A stretch of DNA of 64,000 bases from Pseudomonas phenolilytica (GTDB lineage Bacteria > Pseudomonadota > Gammaproteobacteria > Pseudomonadales > Pseudomonadaceae). Location: positions 3,000,001-3,064,000 of the forward strand of contig NZ_CP058908.1 in NCBI RefSeq assembly GCF_021432765.1. The letters are read 5' to 3'. The notes beneath the pieces were generated by a model, which was given only the letters and a program-made list of their open reading frames with translations, had not been told where the DNA came from and ran no database searches. The stretch's first letter is position 1, and the number at the start of each line of letters is the position of its first letter. Positions 27,594-36,053 of this stretch are shown here, one piece after another. A program made the translations under genes and the position numbers.

Positions 27594-28504
27594 TGCGCCT
27601 CTCCTTGCGCCGCGGCCTGGCGGCCCACCGAGAAGTCATGGCCCCAGACGCTCACGCGGGTGAACTCGAAGGCGCTGTGTTCGTTCCAGTCGACCTGCAG
27701 GCCGCCGCAGCCGTACTCCAGATCGAAGCCGGACGGCGTCTTCATGTAGAACGAGGTCATGCGGTCGTTGAGGTGCTGACCAAGCGTGGCCGACAGCGGC
27801 ACGCCATGGGCGGCGACACGGTCGTGCGCGCGGCCGACCTCGGTCATGTTCTCCACCTCCACCATCACGTGAACGCACTTGCTCGGCACGTCGTACTCGG
27901 CAATTGCCAAGCTGTGATGGCGCGGATTGGCGCAGTGCAGGAAGTGGATGCGCACCGGCGGCGCATCCGGCGCCGGCTTGAAATTGAAGACGTCGGAGAT
28001 TTCGAAACCGAGCAGGTCGCGGTAGAAGGCGCGGCACTCGTCGAAGCACGGCGCCGGCAGCACGGTGTGCCCCAGGCCCATGTCGCCGGTGAGAAAGCGC
28101 GGCACGCCCTGCGGCGACACGAACGGCTGGCAGTCGGAGCGATGGCCCCAGGTCAGCTCGTGACGGTTGCCCGCGGGGTCGTGCACGATAGCCACGGCCT
28201 GCACGCCACGCTGCTCGCACAGGGCTGCATCGCCCAGCTCGACGGCGACATCGGCGTCACGCAGGCGGGCCAGCAGCGCACTGAAAGCGCGCTCGCCGGA
28301 CAGCTCCCAGCCCGAGGCCACATAGCCGGCGGACGGCCCCTCGACGATCAGCATGCGGAACGGACGCTCATCCATCTTCACGTAAAGGCCGCCGCCGGGC
28401 GCCGGGCTGGTCATCATCCCCAGCACGTCCTCGGCATAGCGCTGCCAGGCGTCCAGATTTTCGATCTGAGCGACGAAATAGCTCAGTGCACGGATATCGG
28501 TCAT
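27590..28504 (-). CDS. tesB: Type I extradiol dioxygenase, TesB/HsaC-like
   Basis: A 304-residue two-domain vicinal-oxygen-chelate enzyme. Fe(II) ligands can be assigned to His146 (GDMGLGHTVLP), His212 (SKCVHVMVEV) and Glu263 (GFDLEYGCGG), matching the spacing in BphC and HsaC. In steroid catabolism it would meta-cleave the catechol of the aromatised A ring (3,4-DHSA), giving the substrate of the TesD-like hydrolase at 42763-43599. It is first in the long ipd transcript, with GAGGAG before the ATG and a perfect-class copy of the 16-bp element 65 bp upstream. Confidence 0.9.
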   Translation of the reverse strand: MTDIRALSYFVAQIENLDAWQRYAEDVLGMMTSPAPGGGLYVKMDERPFRMLIVEGPSAGYVASGWELSGERAFSALLARLRDADVAVELGDAALCEQRGVQAVAIVHDPAGNRHELTWGHRSDCQPFVSPQGVPRFLTGDMGLGHTVLPAPCFDECRAFYRDLLGFEISDVFNFKPAPDAPPVRIHFLHCANPRHHSLAIAEYDVPSKCVHVMVEVENMTEVGRAHDRVAAHGVPLSATLGQHLNDRMTSFYMKTPSGFDLEYGCGGLQVDWNEHSAFEFTRVSVWGHDFSVGRQAAAQGEAQ

Positions 28505-28568
28505 GGGTTCAACTCCTCATCGCCTTCGTTGGGCTTGGGGGGATTGTCCTGCCGATATGCGGGGGGCT

Positions 28569-28584
28569 CATCGTCCGTTGAGAC
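28569..28584 (-). promoter_or_regulatory. Strong copy of the cluster's 16-bp element upstream of the TesB-like gene
   Basis: On the minus strand GTCTCAACGGACGATG, preceded by GTTA. This 20-bp stretch is identical to the copy at 41284-41299 in front of another operon, over GTTAGTCTCAACGGACGATG. It lies 65 bp before the tesB start, in the only sizeable gap between the tesB-ipd operon and the terminator of the gene before it. Confidence 0.65.
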
Positions 28585-28711
28585 TAACAACGGCAAGGCT
28601 CGCGGCCTTGCCGGACGGGGCTTCGTGGCGCTAAGCCCGGTGCGGCGAACGCCTGTGCGCACACTCGATTGCCCGGGTTCACCGGCAACCGGACAGGCCG
28701 CGCGAGCAGGC

Positions 28712-28748
28712 AAAAAAAAACCGTCTCGGCCTAAGCGCATGAGACGGT
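28712..28748 (-). terminator. Intrinsic terminator after the DUF35-MaoC gene
   Basis: On the minus strand a hairpin ACCGTCTC-atgcgcttaggcc-GAGACGG (28748-28721) is followed directly by nine T residues (28720-28712). It lies 24 bp after the stop of the DUF35-MaoC gene and before the tesB promoter, so it separates the two operons. Confidence 0.85.
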
Positions 28749-28771
28749 CAAAGAGAGCACAGCACACTGTC

Positions 28772-29710
28772 TTACATGTAGAGAATGACCAGATCGTTAA
28801 TCACCGCCGGCCGCTCCTGTCCCACCACGTGCACGTTGAATTCAAGAGTCAGCTGGGTGCCGCGCTTGTTGCGCTCGACGGTCTTGACCCGGCAGCGCGA
28901 GTGGACCAGCGATCCGGCCGGAACCGGCGAGGGGAAGCGCAGGCGGTCGGAGCCGTAGTTGACCATGTTGGTGAAGCCGGTGATCTCGAATGGCAGTGGC
29001 ACCTGCATGCGCGACATGATCACCTGCACCAGCGCGCCATGGGCGATGGTGCCGCCGAAGGGGCCTTCCTTGCGGGCCCGCTCCGGGTCGGTATGGATCC
29101 AGTAGTCGTCGCCCGACAGCTCCGCAAACGCATCGATCAGCGTCTGGTCGACCAGCACCTGATTACTCCAGTCGGTGAACGCGTCCGAGACCAACGCTTG
29201 CAACGCCTGCTCGTCGCCGACATCGATCTGCTGGAGTGGCGGGCGGTTATCGGCTTTCACCGGCGCCGGCGCGCGCACCACCTCGTCGATGAAGTCCAGT
29301 GCGACATCGGTCCCGGTGTAGCGCAGCAACACGGTGCCGTCTTCTTTCACCTGGGCCCGCACCGGCTTGACCGGCATGCCGATCTCGATCGCCTCCGGCG
29401 CCAAGCCCACCAGCGTGGTGTTGATCCGCACGCCCTGCTCCAGCTCGACCACTGCGAGGATCTGCGCGTCCGGCCCGGCGAACTCCGGCAGCGTGGGGAT
29501 GCGCGCCACGGTGTAGGTGTAGAGCGTGCCGCGCCCACTGACCTCTTTCCAGTTCAGGTCGTGGGCCAGGCAGTGGGCACAGTGCCGGCGCGGGTAGAAG
29601 TTCCAGGCCTGGCAGGCGTTGCATTGCTGCAGCTGAATGCGACCTTCCTTCAGCCCGTTCCAGAACGGCGCGGAAATCTCGGTCATCACCGGCATGGGTT
29701 TGTTCGACAT
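28772..29710 (-). CDS. DUF35-MaoC fusion protein (Zn-ribbon/OB-fold plus hydratase)
   Basis: A 312-residue fusion. Residues 1-130 are DUF35: a zinc ribbon with C30-x2-C33 and C44-x2-C47 (QCNACQ, HCAHC) and an OB fold (GRGTLYTYTVARIP). Residues 160-312 are a MaoC hot-dog domain with FAELSGDDYWIHTDPERARKEGPFGGTIAHGAL. The order is reversed relative to ChsH2 (61859-62839). DUF35 partners activate SCP-x-type aldolases; the gene sits 2 bp behind such an enzyme, so the pair probably hydrates an enoyl-CoA and hands the product to the aldolase (as proposed for SAL-type steroid aldolases). It ends before a clear terminator. Confidence 0.85.
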   Translation of the reverse strand: MSNKPMPVMTEISAPFWNGLKEGRIQLQQCNACQAWNFYPRRHCAHCLAHDLNWKEVSGRGTLYTYTVARIPTLPEFAGPDAQILAVVELEQGVRINTTLVGLAPEAIEIGMPVKPVRAQVKEDGTVLLRYTGTDVALDFIDEVVRAPAPVKADNRPPLQQIDVGDEQALQALVSDAFTDWSNQVLVDQTLIDAFAELSGDDYWIHTDPERARKEGPFGGTIAHGALVQVIMSRMQVPLPFEITGFTNMVNYGSDRLRFPSPVPAGSLVHSRCRVKTVERNKRGTQLTLEFNVHVVGQERPAVINDLVILYM

Positions 29711-29712
29711 GA

Positions 29713-30924
29713 TCAGGCTCCCTGGAGAATCAATGCGCCCTGCTCGCTCATGACACCGCCGGTGCCGGTCACGAACACGTTGTCGCAGGTCTTCAGCTGA
29801 CGATCCCCGGCGCGGCCGGCGATCTGGTGAAAGGCCTCGATGACCTGCGACATGCCGCCCGCCGCCCCGGACTGGCCGAAGCTGAGCTGGCCGCCGTGGG
29901 TGTTCATTGGGAAGCTACCGCGCCAGGTGAGGTCATTCTCGCGTATGAAGCGCATGCCCTCGCCTTTCGGACAGAAGCCGGCGTCCTCAAGGCTGAGCAA
30001 TACGGTGATGGTGTAGCAGTCGTAGATCTGCGCGGCATGCATGTCCGCAGGCTTCAGGCCGGCCATGGCGAAGGCGCTGCGCGCCGCCGGACCGACCGGC
30101 GTTTCGGTCATGTCCGGCGAATAGCTCGGCGACTTGTATCCCAGCCGCTCGCCAAAGCCGGTGACCACTGCGCCGCGGTTGCGCGTCTTGGCCATCAGCT
30201 CCTTCGAGGCGACGATGACTGCGGCGCCGCCAGCCACCGGCATGACGATTTCCAGCACCCGTAGCGGGTCGGCAACCATGCGACTGTTAAGCACGTCGTC
30301 GATGGTCAGCGGCTGGCCGCAGAAGATCGCCTCCGGGTTGGCCTGGGCGTTGGTGCGTTGGTCCACGGCGATCTTCGCCATAGCGACCGGGTCATAGCCG
30401 TAACGCGCCGCATAGCGCTGGGCGATCATCGCGTAGCCGGTGTTCTGCCCCATGTGCCCGTAAGGCAGGTCGAACTCGGCCTCGGGCGCACCGTAGTTGG
30501 TGCTGTGGCCGCCGAAGCGCATCGCGCGCATCATCGCGGTCGGGTCCTCGTCCGGCCCCATCGGCGCCATCCGCGCCGGCAGCACACAGAGCACCGCCTG
30601 GCACAGGCCCAGCTCGATGGCGGCTGCCGCGCGCCAGACCATACCCATGCCGGTGCAGCCGCCGAGGTCGACGACTTCGGCGAAATTCACCGCCAGCCCG
30701 AGGTATTCGGCCGCCATCGCCGGCACAAACACCGACGCCTCGTGAAAGTGCGGGCCGTTGATGACCAGCCCGTCGAGGTCCTCGGCCTTGAGGCCGGCAT
30801 CGTCCAGCGCGCGAGCGGCCAGGTCGGCCACCTGCTCCAGGTGGAACATGCGCGGCGCCGTTGCGTACTTCTCCGGCTTGTACTGCGCGGCGCCTACGAT
30901 GGCCGCCTGCCCTTTGAGTCCCAT
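29713..30924 (-). CDS. SCP-x/lipid-transfer-type thiolase-like aldolase
   Basis: A 403-residue thiolase-superfamily protein starting MGLKGQAAIVGAAQYKPEK. It belongs to the non-decarboxylating SCP-x branch: VVDLGGCTGMGMVWRAAAAIE retains a Cys at the thiolase position, the middle reads IYDCYTITVLLSLEDAGF, and the C-terminal motif is FPMNTHGGQLSFGQSGAAGG. Relatives such as Ltp2 are retro-aldolases that cut steroid side chains and need a DUF35 partner, here the next gene. First gene of a two-gene unit divergent from the PQQ dehydrogenase gene. Confidence 0.83.
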   Translation of the reverse strand: MGLKGQAAIVGAAQYKPEKYATAPRMFHLEQVADLAARALDDAGLKAEDLDGLVINGPHFHEASVFVPAMAAEYLGLAVNFAEVVDLGGCTGMGMVWRAAAAIELGLCQAVLCVLPARMAPMGPDEDPTAMMRAMRFGGHSTNYGAPEAEFDLPYGHMGQNTGYAMIAQRYAARYGYDPVAMAKIAVDQRTNAQANPEAIFCGQPLTIDDVLNSRMVADPLRVLEIVMPVAGGAAVIVASKELMAKTRNRGAVVTGFGERLGYKSPSYSPDMTETPVGPAARSAFAMAGLKPADMHAAQIYDCYTITVLLSLEDAGFCPKGEGMRFIRENDLTWRGSFPMNTHGGQLSFGQSGAAGGMSQVIEAFHQIAGRAGDRQLKTCDNVFVTGTGGVMSEQGALILQGA

Positions 30925-31032
30925 GCTTCGCTACCTCGTCTCGAACGCCCGGTGAGCTTCTAGCGCGGCCAGGCTGGCCGTGCGGTTGCTGTTGTCCGTG
31001 GTCCAAAGGTGCCAGCCGGGGCGCGGACCAGC

Positions 31033-31048
31033 ATCGTCCATAAGGCCT
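31033..31048 (-). promoter_or_regulatory. Half-conserved copy of the 16-bp element upstream of the SCP-x gene
   Basis: On the minus strand GGCCTTATGGACGATG: the GGACGATG half is exact and the left half degenerate. It lies 109 bp before the SCP-x gene start in the divergent region shared with the PQQ dehydrogenase gene. Confidence 0.4.
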
Positions 31049-31069
31049 AGGGCTGCGGATGAGCGGCTA

Positions 31070-31085
31070 CGCCATACGGACGAGG
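31070..31085 (+). promoter_or_regulatory. Degenerate copy of the 16-bp element upstream of the PQQ dehydrogenase gene
   Basis: On the plus strand CGCCATACGGACGAGG, followed by TTC. The GGACGA half is kept and GATG is GAGG. It ends 58 bp before the chosen start at 31143, the usual distance, and resembles the copy before the YCF48 gene. Confidence 0.35.
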
Positions 31086-31142
31086 TTCGCCACCCGGCGC
31101 AGGCCGATCATGGCTTTTTCCCAGCCAAACAAGGACGCTGCC

Positions 31143-33197
31143 ATGTCACCTCGATCACTGCCCCGGCTAGTGCCTCTCGCACTGGCGATCCATGCCTCGT
31201 GCGTGCTGGCGGCTCCCCTGCCCGACCAGGCCTGGCCGCAACACGGGCTGGATGCCGCCGAGACGCGCTTTTCTCCATTGGCACAGATCGACCGGTCGAA
31301 CGTCAGCCGGCTCGGCCTGGCGTGGCAGTTCCGCTTCGATCGCCCGCGCGGCGTGCAGGCGACACCGCTGATGGTCGGCGAGACGATCTACGTCAGCGGC
31401 CCCTGGGGTGTGGTCTACGCGCTGGATGCCCGCAATGGCGAACTGCGCTGGCAGCACGACCCGTTGGTGCCGGCGCACAAGGCGGCGGTGGCCTGCTGCG
31501 ACGTGGTCAACCGGGGCGTCGCGGTGGCCCATGAACGGGTCTTCGTCGGCACCCTCGACGGGCGCCTGCAGGCACTGGATGCACACAGCGGCGAACTGCT
31601 CTGGTCAACGCAAACCACGCCACCGGAGCGCCCCTACACCATCACTGGCGCACCGCGCGTGGTCGGGGATCTGGTGATGATCGGCAATGGCGGCGCCGAG
31701 TATGGCGTGCGCGGTTATCTCTCGGCCTACGATGCCGCGAGCGGCGAGCTGCGCTGGCGTTTCTACACCGTGCCGGGCAACCCGGCCGAAGGCGCCGACG
31801 GTGAGGTCTCCGACGAACCGCTGAAGAACATCGCGTTGCCGACCTGGACCGGCCAGTGGTGGCTGCTCGGCGGCGGCGGCACGGTGTGGGACTCGATGGC
31901 CTACGACCCGGAACTCGACCTGCTCTACTTTGGCGTAGGCAACGGCTCGCCACACGACCGTGACCTGCGCAGCCCCGAGGGCGGTGACAACCTGTTCCTC
32001 TCTTCCATCGTCGCGGTACATGCGAAAACCGGCGAGTACGCCTGGCACTACCAGACCACGCCTGGCGACAGCTGGGACTACACCGCCACGCAGCACATGA
32101 TTCTCGCCGAGCTGCGCCTCGATGGGCGGCAGCGCAAGGTGCTGATGCAGGCGCCGAAAAACGGCTTCTTCTACGTGCTCGACCGCGAGACCGGCGAGCT
32201 GCTGAGCGCGGCCAATTACGTGCCCACCAGCTGGGCCAGCCATGTGGACCTGGCCAGCGGCCGGCCCGTCGAAGTGCCGGGCGCGCGCTACCCTGCCGAC
32301 CAGCCTGCGGCCGTCACGCCGTCGCAGATCGGCGGGCACAACTGGCAGCCGATGGCCTGGAACCCGCTCACCGGGCTGGTCTACATCCCGGCGCAGGAAA
32401 GCCAGGCGTATATGGTCAAGGCCCAGCCATTTCGCATCGAACCCGGGCGCTGGAACACGGGTATCCAGGACCATCCCCTACCGACCGATGCCCAGAGCCT
32501 GGCGCAGGCGCGCCAGAGCATGCGTGGCCATCTGCTGGCCTGGGACCCGATCCGCCAGCGCGAGGCCTGGCGTAGCCAGCAGCCCGGACTATGGAATGGC
32601 GGCGTGCTGACCACCGCCGGCCGCCTGGTGTTTCAGGGCCAGGGTGGCGGCGGCCTGCACGCCTACGATGCCGAGAGTGGGAAGCGGCTGTGGCAGAGCG
32701 ACACTTGGCTCGACATCCTCGGCGGGCCGATCAGTTATCGCCTCGACGGTGAGCAGTACATCGCCGCCGCCGCGGGCTTCGGCAGTTCGATGCACCTGTC
32801 GGCCAGCGCCTTGTTGCCGCGCCAGGGCCTGGCGGCCAACGGCGGCGTGTTCGTCTGGAAGCTCGACGGCAAGGCACAACTGCCCGAGCCGCAGGCACGA
32901 CCGCCGATGCCGCCGCTGCCCGCTGGCACCGCCGATCCCGCCACGCTGCAACAGGGCGCGCAGCTCTACACGCGCTACTGCATGGTCTGCCATGGCGCGG
33001 CCGCGGTCGCCGGCGCGGGCATTCCGGACCTGCGCCACTCGGCCTACCTGCAGAGTGCCGAGGCCTTCCGCCGCCCACCGCTCGAAGGGCTACTCGAGGC
33101 GCGCGGCATGCCCTCCTTTGCCGGAAGCCTGGATCAAGCAGCGGTCGAGTCGATTCGCGCCTATGTCATCCAGAGCGCGCGGAACACCGCCAGATAA
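31143..33197 (+). CDS. PQQ-dependent quinohaemoprotein dehydrogenase with C-terminal cytochrome c
   Basis: A 684-residue periplasmic enzyme. The start MSPRSLPRL opens a Sec signal ending near AAPL; AAGGA precedes it. The beta-propeller carries tryptophan-docking repeats (GELRWQHDPLV, GELRWRFYTVPG, GEYAWHYQTTPGD), the vicinal cysteines in VACCDVVNRGVA that contact PQQ, and the catalytic-type GDSWDYTATQ. A cytochrome c domain follows with CMVCH at 613-617 and a candidate Met ligand in RGMPSF. This is the type II alcohol dehydrogenase layout. Given the location, oxidation of a steroid hydroxyl or a side-chain alcohol in the periplasm is an inference; the substrate is not evident. Bidirectional terminator downstream. 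Confidence 0.88.
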   Translation: MSPRSLPRLVPLALAIHASCVLAAPLPDQAWPQHGLDAAETRFSPLAQIDRSNVSRLGLAWQFRFDRPRGVQATPLMVGETIYVSGPWGVVYALDARNGELRWQHDPLVPAHKAAVACCDVVNRGVAVAHERVFVGTLDGRLQALDAHSGELLWSTQTTPPERPYTITGAPRVVGDLVMIGNGGAEYGVRGYLSAYDAASGELRWRFYTVPGNPAEGADGEVSDEPLKNIALPTWTGQWWLLGGGGTVWDSMAYDPELDLLYFGVGNGSPHDRDLRSPEGGDNLFLSSIVAVHAKTGEYAWHYQTTPGDSWDYTATQHMILAELRLDGRQRKVLMQAPKNGFFYVLDRETGELLSAANYVPTSWASHVDLASGRPVEVPGARYPADQPAAVTPSQIGGHNWQPMAWNPLTGLVYIPAQESQAYMVKAQPFRIEPGRWNTGIQDHPLPTDAQSLAQARQSMRGHLLAWDPIRQREAWRSQQPGLWNGGVLTTAGRLVFQGQGGGGLHAYDAESGKRLWQSDTWLDILGGPISYRLDGEQYIAAAAGFGSSMHLSASALLPRQGLAANGGVFVWKLDGKAQLPEPQARPPMPPLPAGTADPATLQQGAQLYTRYCMVCHGAAAVAGAGIPDLRHSAYLQSAEAFRRPPLEGLLEARGMPSFAGSLDQAAVESIRAYVIQSARNTAR

Positions 33198-33213
33198 CCC
33201 GCTGGTGCAACGA

Positions 33214-33240
33214 AAAAACCCGGCCAAGGCCGGGTTTCTT
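33214..33240. terminator. Bidirectional intrinsic terminator
   Basis: A short perfect stem AACCCGGCC-aa-GGCCGGGTT is flanked by an A-run on the left (33213-33218) and TTTCTT on the right, so it can stop both the plus-strand PQQ dehydrogenase gene and the minus-strand DUF1302 gene that converge here. Confidence 0.8.
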
Positions 33241-33254
33241 ATGGCTGACTTCTT

Positions 33255-34907
33255 CTAGAACGCGTACTTGGCCGCCAGGGTGACGTAATCCCTATCGGCC
33301 AGCTTGCGGCGAATCGGGTCCGGCTCGCCGAGGAAGGCGTTGTAGGCGAGCGCCACCTCGAAGTTGCCCAGCCGACGGAACGTCGTGCCGAGGCTCAGGC
33401 GCATGTCGCCCTTGGCACCCTGGATCGCTCCCTGCAGCGGAGTCGCCCCTTCGGCCACGTGGGAGAAACGCACCGGTACGATCATGTCCCAACCGTTGGC
33501 GACGCCCGGGTAGCTCAGCTCCACACCGAGCTGATAGGCCGTGGCGGTCTTGCTCTGCCAGGCGCTCGCGGTGCGATAGGTGAAGTCGTCGCTGCCGCTC
33601 TGCGGGTGATCGTCAACGCTGTCGGCACGCACATGGACGATTTCGCCGGTGAGCGTGGTCTGGCTGGCCCACGGCCGGTCGCCGAGGATGTGGATGAACG
33701 ACAACTGCATCTGCTGGCCGCTGCCGCGGGTGTGCTGCGGCGCGCCCTGCGGGCTGAGCACGTTGACCGGGGCGCCATCGCGATAGCTCCATTCACCGCT
33801 GACCTGGGTATCGCCCAGACGCGTGGAGAAGCTCAGGCCGGTCAGCTTGATGTCTTCGTAGTAGTTGATGCGGTACTCGGTGGGCAGCTGCAGCATGAAG
33901 CCGGGTGCGACTTCGACCATGCCGTTGGTGGTGGTGATGCCGGCCGGGCTCTTGTCGTGGTAGCGGATGTGGAAGGCCGACAGCTCCCAGTCGAAGTTCG
34001 GCCGGTAGCGCACCTGCACGCCCCACTGGCCGCTGTCGCTGGGCTCGTCGGTACCGGCGTAGAGCACGCGCTGGTTGAAGGTCCCCATCGGTCCCAGGGG
34101 AATGGCGACGTTGAGGAAGTCGCGCCCCGGGCCGATGATGTCGGAGGTCGACAGGTAACTGCCCACCGGCGGCAGCTCGGTGCCCTTCCACTCGTACTGC
34201 ACGTAGCCGCCAAGGCTGAATTGCGGGTTGATGTTCCACAGCGCCGAGACCTGGCCGACCGGCAGGATGATTTCCTTGACCTCCACCCCGGGCAGCGAAC
34301 CCTTGACCGCGTCGGCGGGCGACTGGGCGCCTGAAACGCCCGGATAGAAGAGGCTTTCGCCCCAGGCGACCACATGCCGCCCGGCATTCACGTCGAGGCT
34401 CTGGCCGTTGTCGAAGCGCCAGCCGCTGAACACATAGGCGTCGAGGAAGCGCGCCCGCCCGCCACCGTAGTACTCGGTGCCGCTGGTGAATTCGTTGTAA
34501 TCGCCGAACTTGTTCGCCCGCTCCGGTGCGTCATGGTCGTTCTTGCCGTGATAGGCGTCGTCGTAGAACGCGTTGGCGCGCACCACGGCGCCATAATTGT
34601 CCTTACGCAGGATCATCTCGCCCAGCGCGCTGACGCGATGGGTCACCAGGCTGCCGCGATCGAAGTTGCGGTTGCCATCGTCGGCGTTGATGTCGCCGAG
34701 CAATGCATCATCCTGGCTATCGACGCGCATGCCGATGCCGTAAGAGGTAATCAGGCTCCAGTCCAGCGTGGCGCCGTTGTCGAGGAACACGGTGTCGCCC
34801 GCCAGGGCCGCCGGCGCCTGCGACGCCAGGCATACCGCCACGGCGAGCGTCGCTCGGCGGAACTGGCGCGTCTGATTGCCAGGAAACGCTTTCTTATTGT
34901 TGTTCAC
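33255..34907 (-). CDS. DUF1302 family outer-membrane-associated protein
   Basis: A 550-residue exported protein with a signal peptide ending near ASQAPAALAGD. It has the family features: an opening strand GATLDWSLITSYGIGMRV, repeated amphipathic beta strands with aromatic belts, and a C-terminus LADRDYVTLAAKYAF typical of outer-membrane barrels. DUF1302 proteins accompany DUF1329, YCF48 and RND genes in clusters for hydrophobic compounds (steroids, terpenes, alkyl compounds) and may form a porin or surface assembly; the function is not established. The start is a GTG with GGGAG seven bases ahead. It is last in the 41195-33255 transcript. Confidence 0.83.
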   Translation of the reverse strand: MNNNKKAFPGNQTRQFRRATLAVAVCLASQAPAALAGDTVFLDNGATLDWSLITSYGIGMRVDSQDDALLGDINADDGNRNFDRGSLVTHRVSALGEMILRKDNYGAVVRANAFYDDAYHGKNDHDAPERANKFGDYNEFTSGTEYYGGGRARFLDAYVFSGWRFDNGQSLDVNAGRHVVAWGESLFYPGVSGAQSPADAVKGSLPGVEVKEIILPVGQVSALWNINPQFSLGGYVQYEWKGTELPPVGSYLSTSDIIGPGRDFLNVAIPLGPMGTFNQRVLYAGTDEPSDSGQWGVQVRYRPNFDWELSAFHIRYHDKSPAGITTTNGMVEVAPGFMLQLPTEYRINYYEDIKLTGLSFSTRLGDTQVSGEWSYRDGAPVNVLSPQGAPQHTRGSGQQMQLSFIHILGDRPWASQTTLTGEIVHVRADSVDDHPQSGSDDFTYRTASAWQSKTATAYQLGVELSYPGVANGWDMIVPVRFSHVAEGATPLQGAIQGAKGDMRLSLGTTFRRLGNFEVALAYNAFLGEPDPIRRKLADRDYVTLAAKYAF

Positions 34908-34967
34908 GGTGGATCTCCCGAGTGGTGGTCAAAGACCGTTAGGTACGTCCTGCAAAATTCCCGTCGT

Positions 34968-36053
34968 TCAGATGTGGATGTCGCCCGGCTGCTCCGGCCG
35001 CGCCAGGCCCGGATCGACCCGGCGGAAGCGCCAGACGCCTGCCTCCTGCTCACGCGTCAGCTCGCCCTCCTCGACCAGGTAATGCAGGTGGGCCAGCGTT
35101 TCGCCCAGCGACATCAGCAGGTCGAACGGTCCCTTGATGCGCGGAAACAGCAGCGGGCGGATCTCAGCCGCGGTCATCGCGCCCTCGAGCTCGGCCATGA
35201 GCGTGTCGAGGTGGTGCTCGTGATGCTTCTGCAGTTGGTAGAGGCGCTGGTGCAGGCCATGGAACGGCCGCTCGTGCGCCGGCAACACCAGGGCCTCATC
35301 GGGCAGCGCGCGCAGGCGGCGCAGCGAATCCAGCCAGTCGCCCAGGGGGTTGGCATAGGGCTCGTTGGCACCGACCAGCACGCTGGAGGTGATGCGCGGC
35401 AAAACCTGATCGCCAGCGATCAGCAACTGGTCCTCCTTGCTCAGCAGGCAGGCATGCTCAGGCGAGTGGCCGGCACCAACCACCACCTGCCAGTGACGAC
35501 CGCCGATCTTCAGCCAGCTGCCGTCGCGCAAGCGGCGATGGCTGCGTGGCAGACCGCCGTCGAAGCGCATGCCCTCGATGGTGGGGACCAGCGAGGCGAT
35601 CTGTTCCTCGTACAATCCGGCGCGGCGATAGAAGTCGTGAAACTCCCAGCCCGGCTCGCGGCCGTCCGGCGCGACGTAAAGCGCCTGGTACTCGCCGCGG
35701 GTCATGTACAACGGGCAGCGGAAGCGCTCGGTCAGCCAGGCCGCCAGGCCGCTGTGATCGAAGTGGAAGTGGGTGCAGATCACCGCCAGCACCGGCCGGC
35801 TGTCCATGACCTCGACGAACACCCGCTCCCAGACCTCGCGGCTGCGCGGCACGGCCAGGCCGGTGTCCACCACCACCCAGCCCTCCGCGTGGCGAAGCAG
35901 GTAGAGGTTGATGTGGTCCAGCCCGAACGGCAGCGGCATGCGCAGCCAGAGCACGCCGTCGGCGACCTCCTGCACCTCACCGGCGGCCGGCGGCTGCGGC
36001 CAGGGGAAGCGCAGGCCGTCACGCAGTTCGTCGTCCCGCGTTGGCGCGTTCAT
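34968..36053 (-). CDS. Metallo-beta-lactamase-fold hydrolase
   Basis: A 361-residue cytoplasmic MBL-fold protein. The zinc motif is THFHFDHSGL, with GHSPEHACLL, IAGDQVLPRI and a terminal LPAHERPFHGL giving the remaining ligands. A C-terminal helical domain of about 90 residues follows (HHEHHLDTLMAELEG), as in hydroxyacyl-glutathione-hydrolase-like and LACTB2-like proteins. It overlaps the acyl-CoA synthetase stop by ATGA and is followed by DUF1302 after 60 bp. A thioesterase or lactonase role on a steroid CoA ester would fit, but is not shown by sequence. Confidence 0.82.
   Translation of the reverse strand: MNAPTRDDELRDGLRFPWPQPPAAGEVQEVADGVLWLRMPLPFGLDHINLYLLRHAEGWVVVDTGLAVPRSREVWERVFVEVMDSRPVLAVICTHFHFDHSGLAAWLTERFRCPLYMTRGEYQALYVAPDGREPGWEFHDFYRRAGLYEEQIASLVPTIEGMRFDGGLPRSHRRLRDGSWLKIGGRHWQVVVGAGHSPEHACLLSKEDQLLIAGDQVLPRITSSVLVGANEPYANPLGDWLDSLRRLRALPDEALVLPAHERPFHGLHQRLYQLQKHHEHHLDTLMAELEGAMTAAEIRPLLFPRIKGPFDLLMSLGETLAHLHYLVEEGELTREQEAGVWRFRRVDPGLARPEQPGDIHI

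Noticed and set aside
28501-28767. An 88-codon minus-strand open frame between the DUF35-MaoC and TesB-like genes
   Set aside because: It would encode the terminator hairpin and poly-U tract and overlaps the tesB start; the sequence is regulatory.
27575-29800. A 741-codon plus-strand open frame across the TesB-like and DUF35-MaoC genes
   Set aside because: It runs through the intrinsic terminator at 28712-28748 and the tesB promoter region and is antisense to both genes.
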